NCBI GenBank assembly: GCA_051294375.1
Contig: CM119266.1
Span: forward strand, 15,341,859-15,405,858
Length of the DNA stretch: 64,000 nt
Reading direction: 5' to 3'
Origin: Paraspadella gotoi
Lineage: Eukaryota > Chaetognatha
Below are positions 36,599-64,000 of the stretch, piece by piece. Each line of letters begins with the position of its first letter. Position 1 is the stretch's first letter. Under the pieces are notes generated by a model that did no database searches, was not told where the DNA came from, and worked only from the letters and a program-made list of their open reading frames with translations. Both the position numbers and the translations under genes were made by a program.

Positions 36599-36892
36599 AA
36601 AACGACGATTGGATGACATTCGCGTCACCGGAGGAGTCACCTCGGTCTAAGACCCGCGTTTCAGCGAGGCGTGTCAGATCATTCTCTGTCGGGACAAAGA
36701 CCTATGAGATCAAGCCCTGTACGGTTAAGTAAAGTCGGATAAGGAACTGTTAGATGAAGCCTTGCAAATTTCGCTCAGGGGAAAGAGAGTGGTCACTTAT
36801 ATCATAACTGTCGACCAACTTACCCCTCGCAAAGAATATGAACGGTTTTTTAAAAGCAAATATCTAATCCATTCTGATTTTTTGGCCTCGCC

Positions 36893-50525
<13,633 letters not shown>

Positions 50526-51207
50526 CAGCGACGGATACTATTCCAATTATAATTCATTTCTTTTATTCCGCGATTTTAGTTGTTATAGTTAAACCCCCGT
50601 TTTGTGTTTGTTAAAAGACATTTACAACGATCTTGTATGTTTACTTCTTTCTTTTAAAATAATATGAATGGAAAATTTTCTTGAATAAGCACAGTATGCT
50701 TGAGTTAATATAAAGTGTGTTTAATAAGAAAATCAGGAAGCAAGACTTTCTGAAAGCTATCTTCATGTTTTCCTATAGCTTTAATTTTTTTTTTATTTTC
50801 AAAAAAATGTGAAATTAAAACAAGCGATTGTGATAACAATTAGGAAGAATCTAAAGCAGAAAGCGTTTTTTAAGTGTTTACTAGGAAACCATTTCTTAAT
50901 TTTTTTAGGAAACCCTGTACAAGTACAACTTGAGCATTGCTCATAGCGTTATGAGCAACCATGAAAGTAAAAATTTTACAAGCATTATTATGATTATAGC
51001 GATAAAGAAAGCAATTACAAAAGAAAGTTACTGAGCTGAAAGAAAAACATTGAAAGTTGCATCACAGGAAATATAATGAAATTTCTTTTAATCAATAATG
51101 TAAAGAATGAAAAGAAAAATGAATGCGAGTGATAAAATCCCACCCTCATTACCAAAACAAAAAAGCCTTCCCATGAAAGGCTTCTTTAAGATATAGCTGT
51201 TCAGTGT
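50526..51207. other. Convergent 3' intergenic region
   Basis: Lies between the stop codons of the plus-strand astacin-like gene and the minus-strand TBK1 adaptor gene and must hold both 3' ends. A hairpin-forming AAGCCTT/AAGGCTT pair is at about 51161-51185. No gene. Confidence 0.5.
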
Positions 51208-54107
51208 TCAACCGACAAACTCGAAATTTTGAAAGATGGCAGCCTCCTCAAAGTGAGACTGTACATGAGTTTCGAACTCGTTCTGAGAGATGCTACCCTC
51301 GGGAAAAACAGCTCCGCACATGGGGCACTCCTTGTCATTGCCCCGAGTTGGGCAGGGGACGTTGGTAATCGTCTGTAGTCCCATAGAGGTACAATCGTTG
51401 GAGACCAAGCTCGCGCTCATTATGGTAGGGCACTCTTGAGAAGGTCGACAGTCTTGATAACACGAATCCGTTCTCAACTGACCGAAAGCCGGAGCCTCCA
51501 ACCCCTCGAACTCGGGTGTCGGCGGAGGTGAGAGCATTTCTACGTTGCGGGGGGAAGAGTTGGGGGAAAGAGATCGCCCAGTCAGGGAGGAGGAAACGTC
51601 GATATCCTCGGTGGGCATTCTGTATTTAGGGGACTTTATCAAAGCTGTCGGGCAGGGTCGAGTGGAAAGAATAGACTCGTCCATTCTTGGTTCGCTCGTG
51701 GAGACCGGTCGAGACGTTTGACAAAAAAGTCCGGGTCTTAAATTAGATCGAGGAGTGTCCTGCGTTTTGGTCATTCCCCTCGCAACTAGTTTTACTTTAG
51801 AATGCGAGAGTGGTTGGTTAGGATTGGAATTCATCCCGCAGGAATTAGCGATTGAGGCGTTCTGTGAAAAATGTGTCAAAAAAGCTCCGTCTATGGACGG
51901 TTTATGAGGATCATCCCGGGTGGGAGAGTCGCGCACATTTAGAGTAGCGGACGGGACGGGGGAAGTCGACGAAGGTTTGATTTGGGCCGAAATCGGGCTT
52001 GATTGAGATAAACATTGGTGATTTCGTTTTTGTCGATCTGATATGATTTAAAAAATAATAAAATGTTAGTAGGATGAAGGAATCGATTCTTGGGCAATAT
52101 ACGAGTCTACGAGACGACAAAGCAAAGAGCAAAGACACTTACCACTCCCTCTCGCCTTGCTTCGCTCTAATTCGCTGAGAAGAGCGAGGATGATGTTCTT
52201 CTGTTTTTGCACCATTTCCGCTAACTCATCATTGTGTTTTAGCGCCATCTCGAAGGCGCCGACTAATTCCGACATCGGACAATAGACTGCTTCCGAAGAC
52301 GCGGAAGAAGCTCCGCTGGAAGAGCCATTGCTGGAGGCCAGCGAGGACAATGACGGGGAGCTGAGGGTTCGAGTCGGTGGAGTAAACAAGTCACGCCTCG
52401 AACCTGAAGGGTTGATTAAAAGATTTAGAAAATATAATAAATACGTAAACAAAATAATAAAATGCTTGAAAAAAATTTACGTGGTGTTTTTCTTTTCTTG
52501 AATACAATATATGATAATTATACCTAATAATAATATTATAAACATAATTGATTAAAGAAAGTTATATTTCGCTAGAAAAAAAAATTAAATCATTGAACTA
52601 ACAAAACATTTTGAAAAAAATTTACCTTTAAGGTAAGAAAAACATCCATCTGATAATTGAGTCGGAAAAGGCGGAGGCTGTGCTAATAGCATTTTATTGG
52701 TTAACTTTATAGGATGAACTAGATATTTTAAATTTTTCTTTTGCGACGTCAAGGCGAATACTATTTTTCGTCTGGATTTGGTTCGAAAGTCGAAATGTCA
52801 GGGTAGTCGTTATCGCATCGTCCGATGTTCAAAGGTCGTTCCGGATTCATTCACGTGAAATCGCTAGATTATTCTTGGATATCTTGACTCACACTCATAC
52901 TAATTAATTTCTCAATTTTAACAGTTACATCAGGATCTGTGAATTACGCTGTCAAGATCAAGCAAATTGTTCAATCCCGCATTTTGACTGGGTGCAGAAA
53001 TCCTTATTAGTTAATCTTTAGTTTTTTTATAAGAGTAACGCAATGTATAATAAGTCGGTCATAATGTTGAGTAGTTTTATCATACATATCACAGCCAAAT
53101 CACAAGGAAATTCATGTTAATTGTACAAGCTTTAAAACGATTTTATGACAAGCACGAATGCTCTTTAGTTCGGAGGACAAAAGTATCGAGAAATCTTAAA
53201 CTGATCGACTGAGGGTCGATGTGAATCCCCGAACTCGAAAAAAGGAAGGAAACTGAACCCGCGTAAACAAAGAAAGACTCACAGCTTATCTAATCCGATG
53301 TCGCACTTTTTTGGAAATTTCAGAGAAAACTTGAAACAAAGTCAATTTATACAAATATTGTTACAATACAATAAATAGTAACATTACGTTACAATATTAA
53401 ACTTAATTTTAATGAAGTTTCCTAGCCAAATTCAAAAAATATGTTCTTTACTGGTAATAAGTACTCACCTTTAAGGTCCGTCTTATCTTCCCAAACCATT
53501 AGGGCATCGGCGTCGTGATCCTCACCCCTTGGTCCACCAACGCATTTGACGCAAGATGACGGTGGATCTCGTCTCTTCGTCATTTTGAGCTTCAGGGCTT
53601 CGTTCTCGCCCTGCAGAGCGCAGAAACGCCGCTTAAGATCGGTGTAGGCCAGCAGGAGCGCCCTGTGAGAGGAAATGGCTGGCGAGGCATTGGATGAAGG
53701 CCGAGCGTCGACAAAAGGTCGGCAGCCGGTTGAGCTGTGAAAGGGAAAAAAAAAGAAATATGTAAGGGTTGGGTAATCATTGATCAGCAGTTTTGGTCGA
53801 TCGACTAGAAAGACAAGTCCCGAAGTCGTCATCAGCTTGCAATAATCGGCCTACTCGAAGCGGCGGCGACAGTAATCCGATTTTAATATTTCATTTCCTT
53901 AAATTTCATGCTGATTCCATTATTTTTTATTTCATTTTCAAACCTTTGTGATGGTGACTTTTGGCGAGGCGAGGACGAATCTGAGAAAAGGCTAAAGGCG
54001 GCGGCTGCGGCCTCGGCGGCCTCTCGGTCTTCCTCGTCGATGACGACGATATCCGAGGAAAACGATCCGAAGCTGAAGCCCGTCGGCGCATCTACGTTGG
54101 TCGCCAT
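51208..54107 (-). CDS. NAP1/SINTBAD-type TBK1-binding adaptor with C-terminal zinc finger
   Basis: Five minus-strand exons: 53944-54107 (ATG at 54107 in a strong ACCATGG context), 53469-53734, 52626-52682, 52143-52403 and 51208-52037 (TGA at 51208), 525 aa, all phases consistent. Residues 76-106 (SSHRALLLAYTDLKRRF...GENEALKLKM) match the TBK1/IKKi-binding domain pattern (PF12845) of AZI2/NAP1, TBKBP1/SINTBAD and TANK: S-H-x-A-L-x-x-A-Y-x-D-x-K-x-R then E-N-x-x-L-K. A second helical segment (MSELVGAFEMALKHNDELAE, about 205-246) is probably coiled coil. Ser/Pro-rich linkers follow. The C terminus has a C2H2 finger CPMCGAVFPE...HVQSH (C487, C490, H507, H511) like the ubiquitin-binding fingers of TAX1BP1 and SINTBAD. 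Such adaptors recruit TBK1 for antiviral and autophagy signalling in vertebrates; function here is inferred. Assignment between NAP1 and SINTBAD is not possible. Confidence 0.75.
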
Positions 54108-56420
54108 GGTGATGAGAATATCGACGGAAGTTGGATGGATGATGCTTAAAAGGTGTCGAGAGAAAGATTCGATTAATCGGTTGCAGATTGAGATCCGGGC
54201 AACCAAGGAGCACGACGCGAGAAAGACGATGACCGAGAGGGAGATGACGAAGAAGCGTAGGAGCGTTCGTGCCGTTGGAGAGAAAAGGCCGTGGCCTCGG
54301 AATCGTTCGTCGCCACTCGCGCAAATTCGTATGAAGACGCCATGACTTTGGTATATAAAGAAAATGGATTGAGAAATTTGAGGCCAATCTTGCTTAGGCG
54401 AAACGAACTGTTTTTAGTCTCAACAAGCCCGAGTCTGTCGTAATCCGGAGGGGTTGGGCTTTACATTTTTTTTTTCGGCCAACGAAATTTCGAGCTTTCC
54501 GAGAATTGGGTTGACACACAAGGAAGTGATACGCGAATCCTGTCAATTGTAATAAGATAATGAGTAAGAAAGTAGAGGAATATTGACTAGCCCGTAAACG
54601 GAAAAAGCGCTTTATTAACAGACAAGATTGGCAAAAAATAACCACGTCGCGTCTGCGTGAGTATATTCAGGATATAAATTGTAAACAATACTTCCTGTCC
54701 TTCGAAATTCGAAATTCAACCGAAGTTTAAAAGATTCCGTATGATAACGCATGTTGTTATCGCGAGCAGTTTGGGGAATTCAACGAACCGGTTACTCAGG
54801 AAAGTGCGCATAACCAGTCACGAAAACTTCTCCTTTAAGTTTAAGGAGTCATGATGAAGGAAGAAACCAGACAATGGATCAGAAGTCGAACAAGTTATTC
54901 AGAAAAGAGAAAGTCATGCGAAGAGCGAGCAAATTCTTTCTCCTTCCAAGGCCCTCGCGAACCTACCGGAGAGTCTTTTCTGAACAAAAGTCCTCGAGTT
55001 GAAGGAACAAATTGAAATTTCGAGAATCTGAGTGGTTTCTGTTGAGGCCGATGAGTCGGTAAGTTGAGGGGATGAGTCGGCTCAACTTAACCTGCCGAAT
55101 CATCCGAACGCCATAATTTCCTACTATTACTAAATTGTAGCAAATATGTCAATTTTTTTTAAACCCTGAAGAATCTTATCATCTTTAAACAGTTTCGTCG
55201 ACTATTGATTTTAGTAAATTAACACATACGTAAAATGCTTACAATTTTATGAGCATAAAAAAAAAATTATATTGATAAAGAAATCTACCAATAATTTTTC
55301 ATAAATTAGATGCTATTCAATTAACACACTGGTTTGCAGTAACATCTTGAATTAATAAATAGAATTGATTTAAAAATTGGATCTCTCCTTAATGCGCAAC
55401 TGATTTTAACACAGCTGCTGCCAGCTCGTTATTTACAGTTTTATTTACAGAATTTATTAGTCACTCGTTTATTTTTAATAATTATTCACTCTCAAGTTCT
55501 CACCCCTACTCCCTTCCACTTCACTCATGCGATGAGCCAACAACTGTTCAAGACTCGGGAGAGTTGAGGAAGAGAATACTGATATCATATATGATTATGA
55601 AGCAGTGAAAATCTGATGGTATTCGCTGATGTTTGCTTTTCAAGTTCTAGGTTTGTTCATTAGTCTTGATAATCTAGTTTAATCTAATCTTTCCTATGTA
55701 ATGCATAAAGTAATAAACGATAAAAAGAACGACGTCAAATCTTATTACTTTTTCATTCTGTTGTAAAACTTTGCACTCTTCGACTCGATCTTAAAACTTA
55801 GAATCTCTCGAACTCAACAAGGTGACCGATCGAAACAGAAAGTATTTTTTCTATTCATTCGTTTGCAGTCGATAGAAAAGCGCGCGCTGAGGCACTAATG
55901 TTCGAATACCGTTTTTAAATAGTACAATAAATAAGTCATAAAAGGAAGCGATCAATTATGAACTTCGACTCTTGCAATGCATCACAGAATCAGGCTTTTT
56001 TATTCTCATAAGAGTTAAAAGGTTCTGATGAGTAATCTTATTTTTACATTTAACAGTTTAATGATTTAATTTTTTAGGGCTACGATGAAAAGCGAATATT
56101 TATAATTAATAACAATCGAAAGAGAGTTTTAATAATTTCAGATGTCAAGGTGAAACTAAAATGATTTAAGTCTGATCTGAGTAAAACTTCAATGATTTTA
56201 TTTACTTTTGTGAAACTAAAGGGATGAAAATAAAAGTGAACATCTGTTAACTTTTCTTGCTCCCCAATAAACAGGCGCAGATTCAAACAACTCGGTTAAA
56301 AATCAGACTGATAGTTTCGTCGTAAAATTCTAAATAAATATGTTTTGTTTTACTCATATAGTTTATTCTTCAGCTTGAAATAAAAAAGTTTTACGTTTTA
56401 GTTTTTATAACTGTAATAAA
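54108..56420. other. Divergent intergenic region between the TBK1 adaptor and coiled-coil genes
   Basis: 2.3 kb that should hold both promoters. The first 250 bp next to the adaptor gene are GC-richer and carry frames on both strands that are shadows. The rest is AT-rich with no recognised element. Confidence 0.5.
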
Positions 56421-58299
56421 ATGTCGTCGGACTTCATCCACAATGCTTCTGCCGATGATTCGCCAGATACAAAAACGCAAAATTTGAAAAACATTTCGAC
56501 CGAAAACTCCACGAAGACAACGCCATCCTCTTCGACAGTTTTCGAATCCCCTGCTTCCTCAACGTCTTCTTCCACGACAGCTTTGGTCCAACAAAACAAT
56601 CATTTGCTAAAGATGTTGGAAGGCGAGCGTCAAGAAAAGAAGAGAATGGCCGAAAAAGTACGAGTTTAAACATTTAAATTGTTCGTTGATTGCATTAGTT
56701 GCGCCATTGAAACTTTCTTCACAAACGCACAACTGGATTCCTAAACTTCCGAAATATTTTAATGCTAAGCTTTTTTTTTATTTGTATTTTAATTATTCAG
56801 ATGTATGATTTTCGATCGACGATTGAAGATCAAAATTCGATGATCGAGCGCCTTCGATTGAACAGGCGCCGCGATCCGGCGCTAAGAGACGACTCCGGCG
56901 CCATAGCGAGGTTTTCGTAGTAAAACAGTTATAATAACTGAATATTAAGTCTGATTCTAAAGTACTAACTGGGATCTTAGGTCAAACTCTGACGCGTCCT
57001 ATGCGCAAGCCCGCCTGCGCGAGGCCGATGCATTAATTTCACTAAAAAACGCGCAAATCGTCAAACTGCAAAGAGAGTTGCAAAGAGAAAGGCAGAGAGC
57101 GGAAATCGCCGAAAAAGAGGCCCTGAGGTAGCGTAATATTTATTTATTTTTTGCCTATAAAAAAAACGGTCTCAAATCATTAAAGTGCTTTACTTCTTTA
57201 TTTTTTTAATTTTCTGGTTTTTTGCCTCCAGGATCATCTGTAAGTACTCTATATATTCCATTACAGTAAATTTTAAATCCTATTTAACCACCTCCTCCAC
57301 AAATTTCCAAAATTTCAAATAAATTTTTAAAAACTGATTACAACTAAAACTGTAGTCAAGACTCAAGACTAAAAAGACATACATACATTTACTTTTTTAC
57401 ATATAATACATTATACAGAATCGAACAAGAATCGCGAAAAGCACGAAGTCGCTATGATAGTGCAAAACATAAGGAGTTGTACACAAAAATCCGAGAACAT
57501 TTCATCGACAACAGGTACTCTTAACATATACTAATTTTCCAAACGCTAACCAGTAACCACTGAGCGAGATTACGTAAAACAAGTAAAACAGATTCTTAAC
57601 CTTTTTTTTTTCGTTGGTCTAGACAATCGATGGACGAAGCCAAAATAAAACACCTTGAAGCCAAAATCGTCGAGTTGGAATTGGAAAACCTGAATCCTGG
57701 AAAATCCGAAATGACGACGACGATGAGGAGACTGGAAAGAAAATTGGAGGAAGAGGAAATGAAGAGGGAAAGTCTTCAAGTAAGGGAAAATGGAAACTTG
57801 AAATGCGAGCGTTTAGACTTGTGAGTATTGATATATCATTTTAATTGATAAAATTGTCGAAATTATCGATTAGAAAAGTATGAAATATGGTAGGAAAAAT
57901 AGAATAGAAGCAATTAAGCAAATAAGCAAATTTAAGCCAAGATAACGGTAAACTTGGCTTTGAAATATTTACTTTGTATTTTCATCGATGCTCTTACAGG
58001 AATGCGTCGTCGACGCCCACGACGCCCTCAGCGCCTGTCACGCTCAACTCGAAAACTCACACCGCGAGACGGCCGAGGCGGTCTCTCGCGCCGCGGACGC
58101 CGAATCGGAACGGCGTCTATTACGGCGCCGCGCGGAGGACTCCACCGCGGAAACGGCGGCGCTGCGACGCGAGTTCGAACTGTACAAGGCGTCGGTGGGA
58201 CAGAGTCTCGGAGATTTGGCCGACAACTTGGACGTTGGCGAAGAAGAGTTGGAAGGCATCGACGCCGATGTCCTCAAAGATTTTCTCAGAGAGTTTTGA
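56421..58299 (+). CDS. Coiled-coil protein of unknown family
   Basis: Six exons, 348 aa: 56421-56657, 56801-56910, 56981-57127, 57419-57514, 57623-57779 and 58000-58299 (TGA at 58297). The first ~55 residues are Ser/Thr-rich and probably disordered. From VQQNNHLLKMLEGERQEKKR onward the chain is almost continuous heptad-type helix rich in Glu, Arg, Lys and Leu (for example KLQRELQRERQRAEIAEKEA and ETAALRREFELYKASV), ending in an acidic tail (NLDVGEEELEGIDADVLKDF). No catalytic or known docking motif is visible. An 8-nt sequence at 57232-57239 with perfect splice sites lies in intron 3; including it would stop translation. It points away from the TBK1 adaptor gene and lies 530 bp before the ankyrin gene on the same strand. 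Confidence 0.8.
57232..57239 (+). other. Potential 8-nt poison microexon
   Basis: GATCATCT sits between a strong acceptor (TGGTTTTTTGCCTCCAG) and a perfect donor (GTAAGT). Exons 3 and 4 of the coiled-coil gene join in frame without it; with it, the reading becomes Arg-Ile-Ile-stop. It may regulate the gene through nonsense-mediated decay, or may be a decoy or recursive splice site. Confidence 0.35.
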
Positions 58300-58829
58300 A
58301 AAAAAAACTTGGCTTTTTTCAAGTTTTATCCGATTTTACTTTTTTCTTCAATTTTTTTTTATATTTAGAAAAGAAAAATTTAAGAAGAGAGAGTTAATCC
58401 TGCAGAATTCAGTTTTTTATATTTATTTTATATTTATTTTAATGACAGGTATTAAAAATATTCACAAAGAATTACTACTATCACCCTGACAGGATTTAAA
58501 GCTACAGGTAACCGGCATTAAAACATTATATTGGTTGTACCAATTCCATTTAAATTAATTTTAGCTTATCTTTATCAGTATGAGAAAGTCCCTGTTCATT
58601 TGTTTAAAATTATTTCATCTTCTAAAGAGGTCCATGCTCATTGCTTTCTTGCACTAAATGAAAACAAAATAACACTCTAGTAAACTAAATAATTTTGACT
58701 GACATTTTCTGAAACTTGATTAATAATGAAAGATAATTTATTAAAAAAGGTCTCATCTATTTTAACGCAATTATAGAATGAGACGCCCTACAAGTGGATG
58801 ATGTCGGAATCCAATACAACCGACGATAA
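58300..58829. other. Spacer between coiled-coil and ankyrin genes
   Basis: AT-rich; contains the 3' end of the coiled-coil gene, a fragment of repeat family 1 at 58530 and, near its right end, the unresolved 5' end of the ankyrin gene. Confidence 0.5.
58530..58556 (+). repeat. Dispersed repeat family 1, terminal fragment
   Basis: Only the terminal motif ATATTGGTTGTACCAATT of the family is present, between the coiled-coil gene and the ankyrin gene. It is short enough that it could be a relic or coincidence. Confidence 0.35.
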
Positions 58830-63568
<4,739 letters not shown>

Positions 63569-64000
63569 GTGGGACGCCTTTGTTTTTTTGGCCCCGAGGT
63601 TTTAGTTGTTTGTCTGTTTTGAGTTCTGCGGGGTTTTTTTTTTTCTCATTTCGTGCGTGTGCGTGCGATAGTGAGTGATATGCGTGCGAGATTTGTTGCG
63701 CGTGTCCGTACGTGTTTGTTTATTTTCTGTATTTTTTTTTTTTTGAGAAACGTGACCGAAAAAAAAGTTATACTTATACGAAAAAAAAAAGTTTTACTGT
63801 GTTTATCGGACGCAACCAAATTTGAAAGAGGAAACGAGCTCGGATTGTTATGCAGAGGAACCGTTACTGAGTTTATTTATGTCATAAAGTGGTTTCGCCA
63901 GCGGAGCCCGACGCAGGGTGAAAATTGCCTTTCTAGAAAATAAGAGAGAGAGAGATTATCTATTTCCTAATATCGTGACCACAACTTCCACCCCCATTAA
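63569..64000. other. Intron of the ankyrin gene reaching the window edge
   Basis: Starts with the GTGGGA donor after the charged exon. T- and A-runs plus a GTGCGTGCG stretch at about 63650; no further exon recognised. Confidence 0.5.

Larger units (their letters stand above)
27479..36892. other. Gene-poor interval between the ICK exon and the astacin-like gene
   Basis: Holds repeat family 2, a Tc1/mariner-like MITE, repeat family 1, CT/GA tracts (32055-32110, 32279-32330, 33373-33423, 36439-36518), T-rich stretches (34.2-35.1 kb), a GC-box/CCAAT element and a G4-prone stretch. Small minus-strand ATG frames at about 28.6 kb (one ending AAG|GTAAGA) hint at an unmodelled exon but are too short to call. 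Confidence 0.4.

Noticed and set aside
53908-54345. 145-aa plus-strand ORF
   Set aside because: Antisense shadow of the first exon of the TBK1 adaptor and its GC-rich leader.

Overview
This is animal nuclear DNA: AT-rich, intron-dense, with GT-AG introns mostly 45-100 bp near exons and some kilobase-sized ones, many (CT/GA)n tracts and several short DNA transposons. Protein families (Mx/dynamin GTPase, PF02995/DUF229 sulfatase-like protein, astacin with an EGF-like tail and LDLa module, NAP1/SINTBAD-type TBK1 adaptor, ankyrin protein) point to an invertebrate metazoan. I cannot place the phylum from sequence alone. There is no bacterial or viral gene content, no CRISPR array and no intact transposase. 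Exon coordinates below were read by hand; splice phases agree at every junction except where stated.

Layout. (1) 1-8.65 kb, minus strand: two tandem Mx-like dynamin GTPase genes. The downstream copy runs off the left edge; the upstream copy is complete with 17 exons and about 699 aa. (2) 8.65-16.1 kb: mostly non-coding, with a hAT-like MITE, a long CT tract and one doubtful acidic ORF. (3) 16.15-19.84 kb, minus: a DUF229 sulfatase-like gene whose first intron carries an antisense tRNA-Leu-derived SINE. (4) 19.8-36.9 kb: gene-poor, with a GC-rich CRE-containing island, a Mutator-like MITE with a 9-bp target duplication, one exon of a secreted inhibitor-cystine-knot (ICK) peptide at 27.3 kb, a Tc1/mariner-like MITE, a G4-prone stretch and a CCAAT/GC-box element. 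(5) 36.9-50.5 kb, plus: a very large secreted astacin-like gene, about 2,490 aa, in which a highly charged low-complexity N-terminal region of some 2,100 residues precedes the astacin domain and the third zinc ligand is altered. A 10-N assembly gap lies in its 5-kb exon. (6) 51.2-54.1 kb, minus: a TBK1-binding adaptor with a TBD-like helix and a C-terminal TAX1BP1-like zinc finger. (7) 56.4-58.3 kb, plus: a 348-aa coiled-coil protein with a potential poison microexon. (8) 58.8-63.6 kb, plus: an ankyrin-repeat gene that runs off the right edge.

How the genes relate. Mx GTPases are antiviral effectors and TBK1 adaptors act in the antiviral/autophagy kinase pathway, so the window holds two components of innate defence; they are about 45 kb apart, so co-location may be chance. 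The ICK peptide, the altered astacin and the DUF229 protein all look secreted or extracytoplasmic. The strongest candidates for something new are the giant astacin with an HExxHxxGxxE site and the ICK peptide exon.
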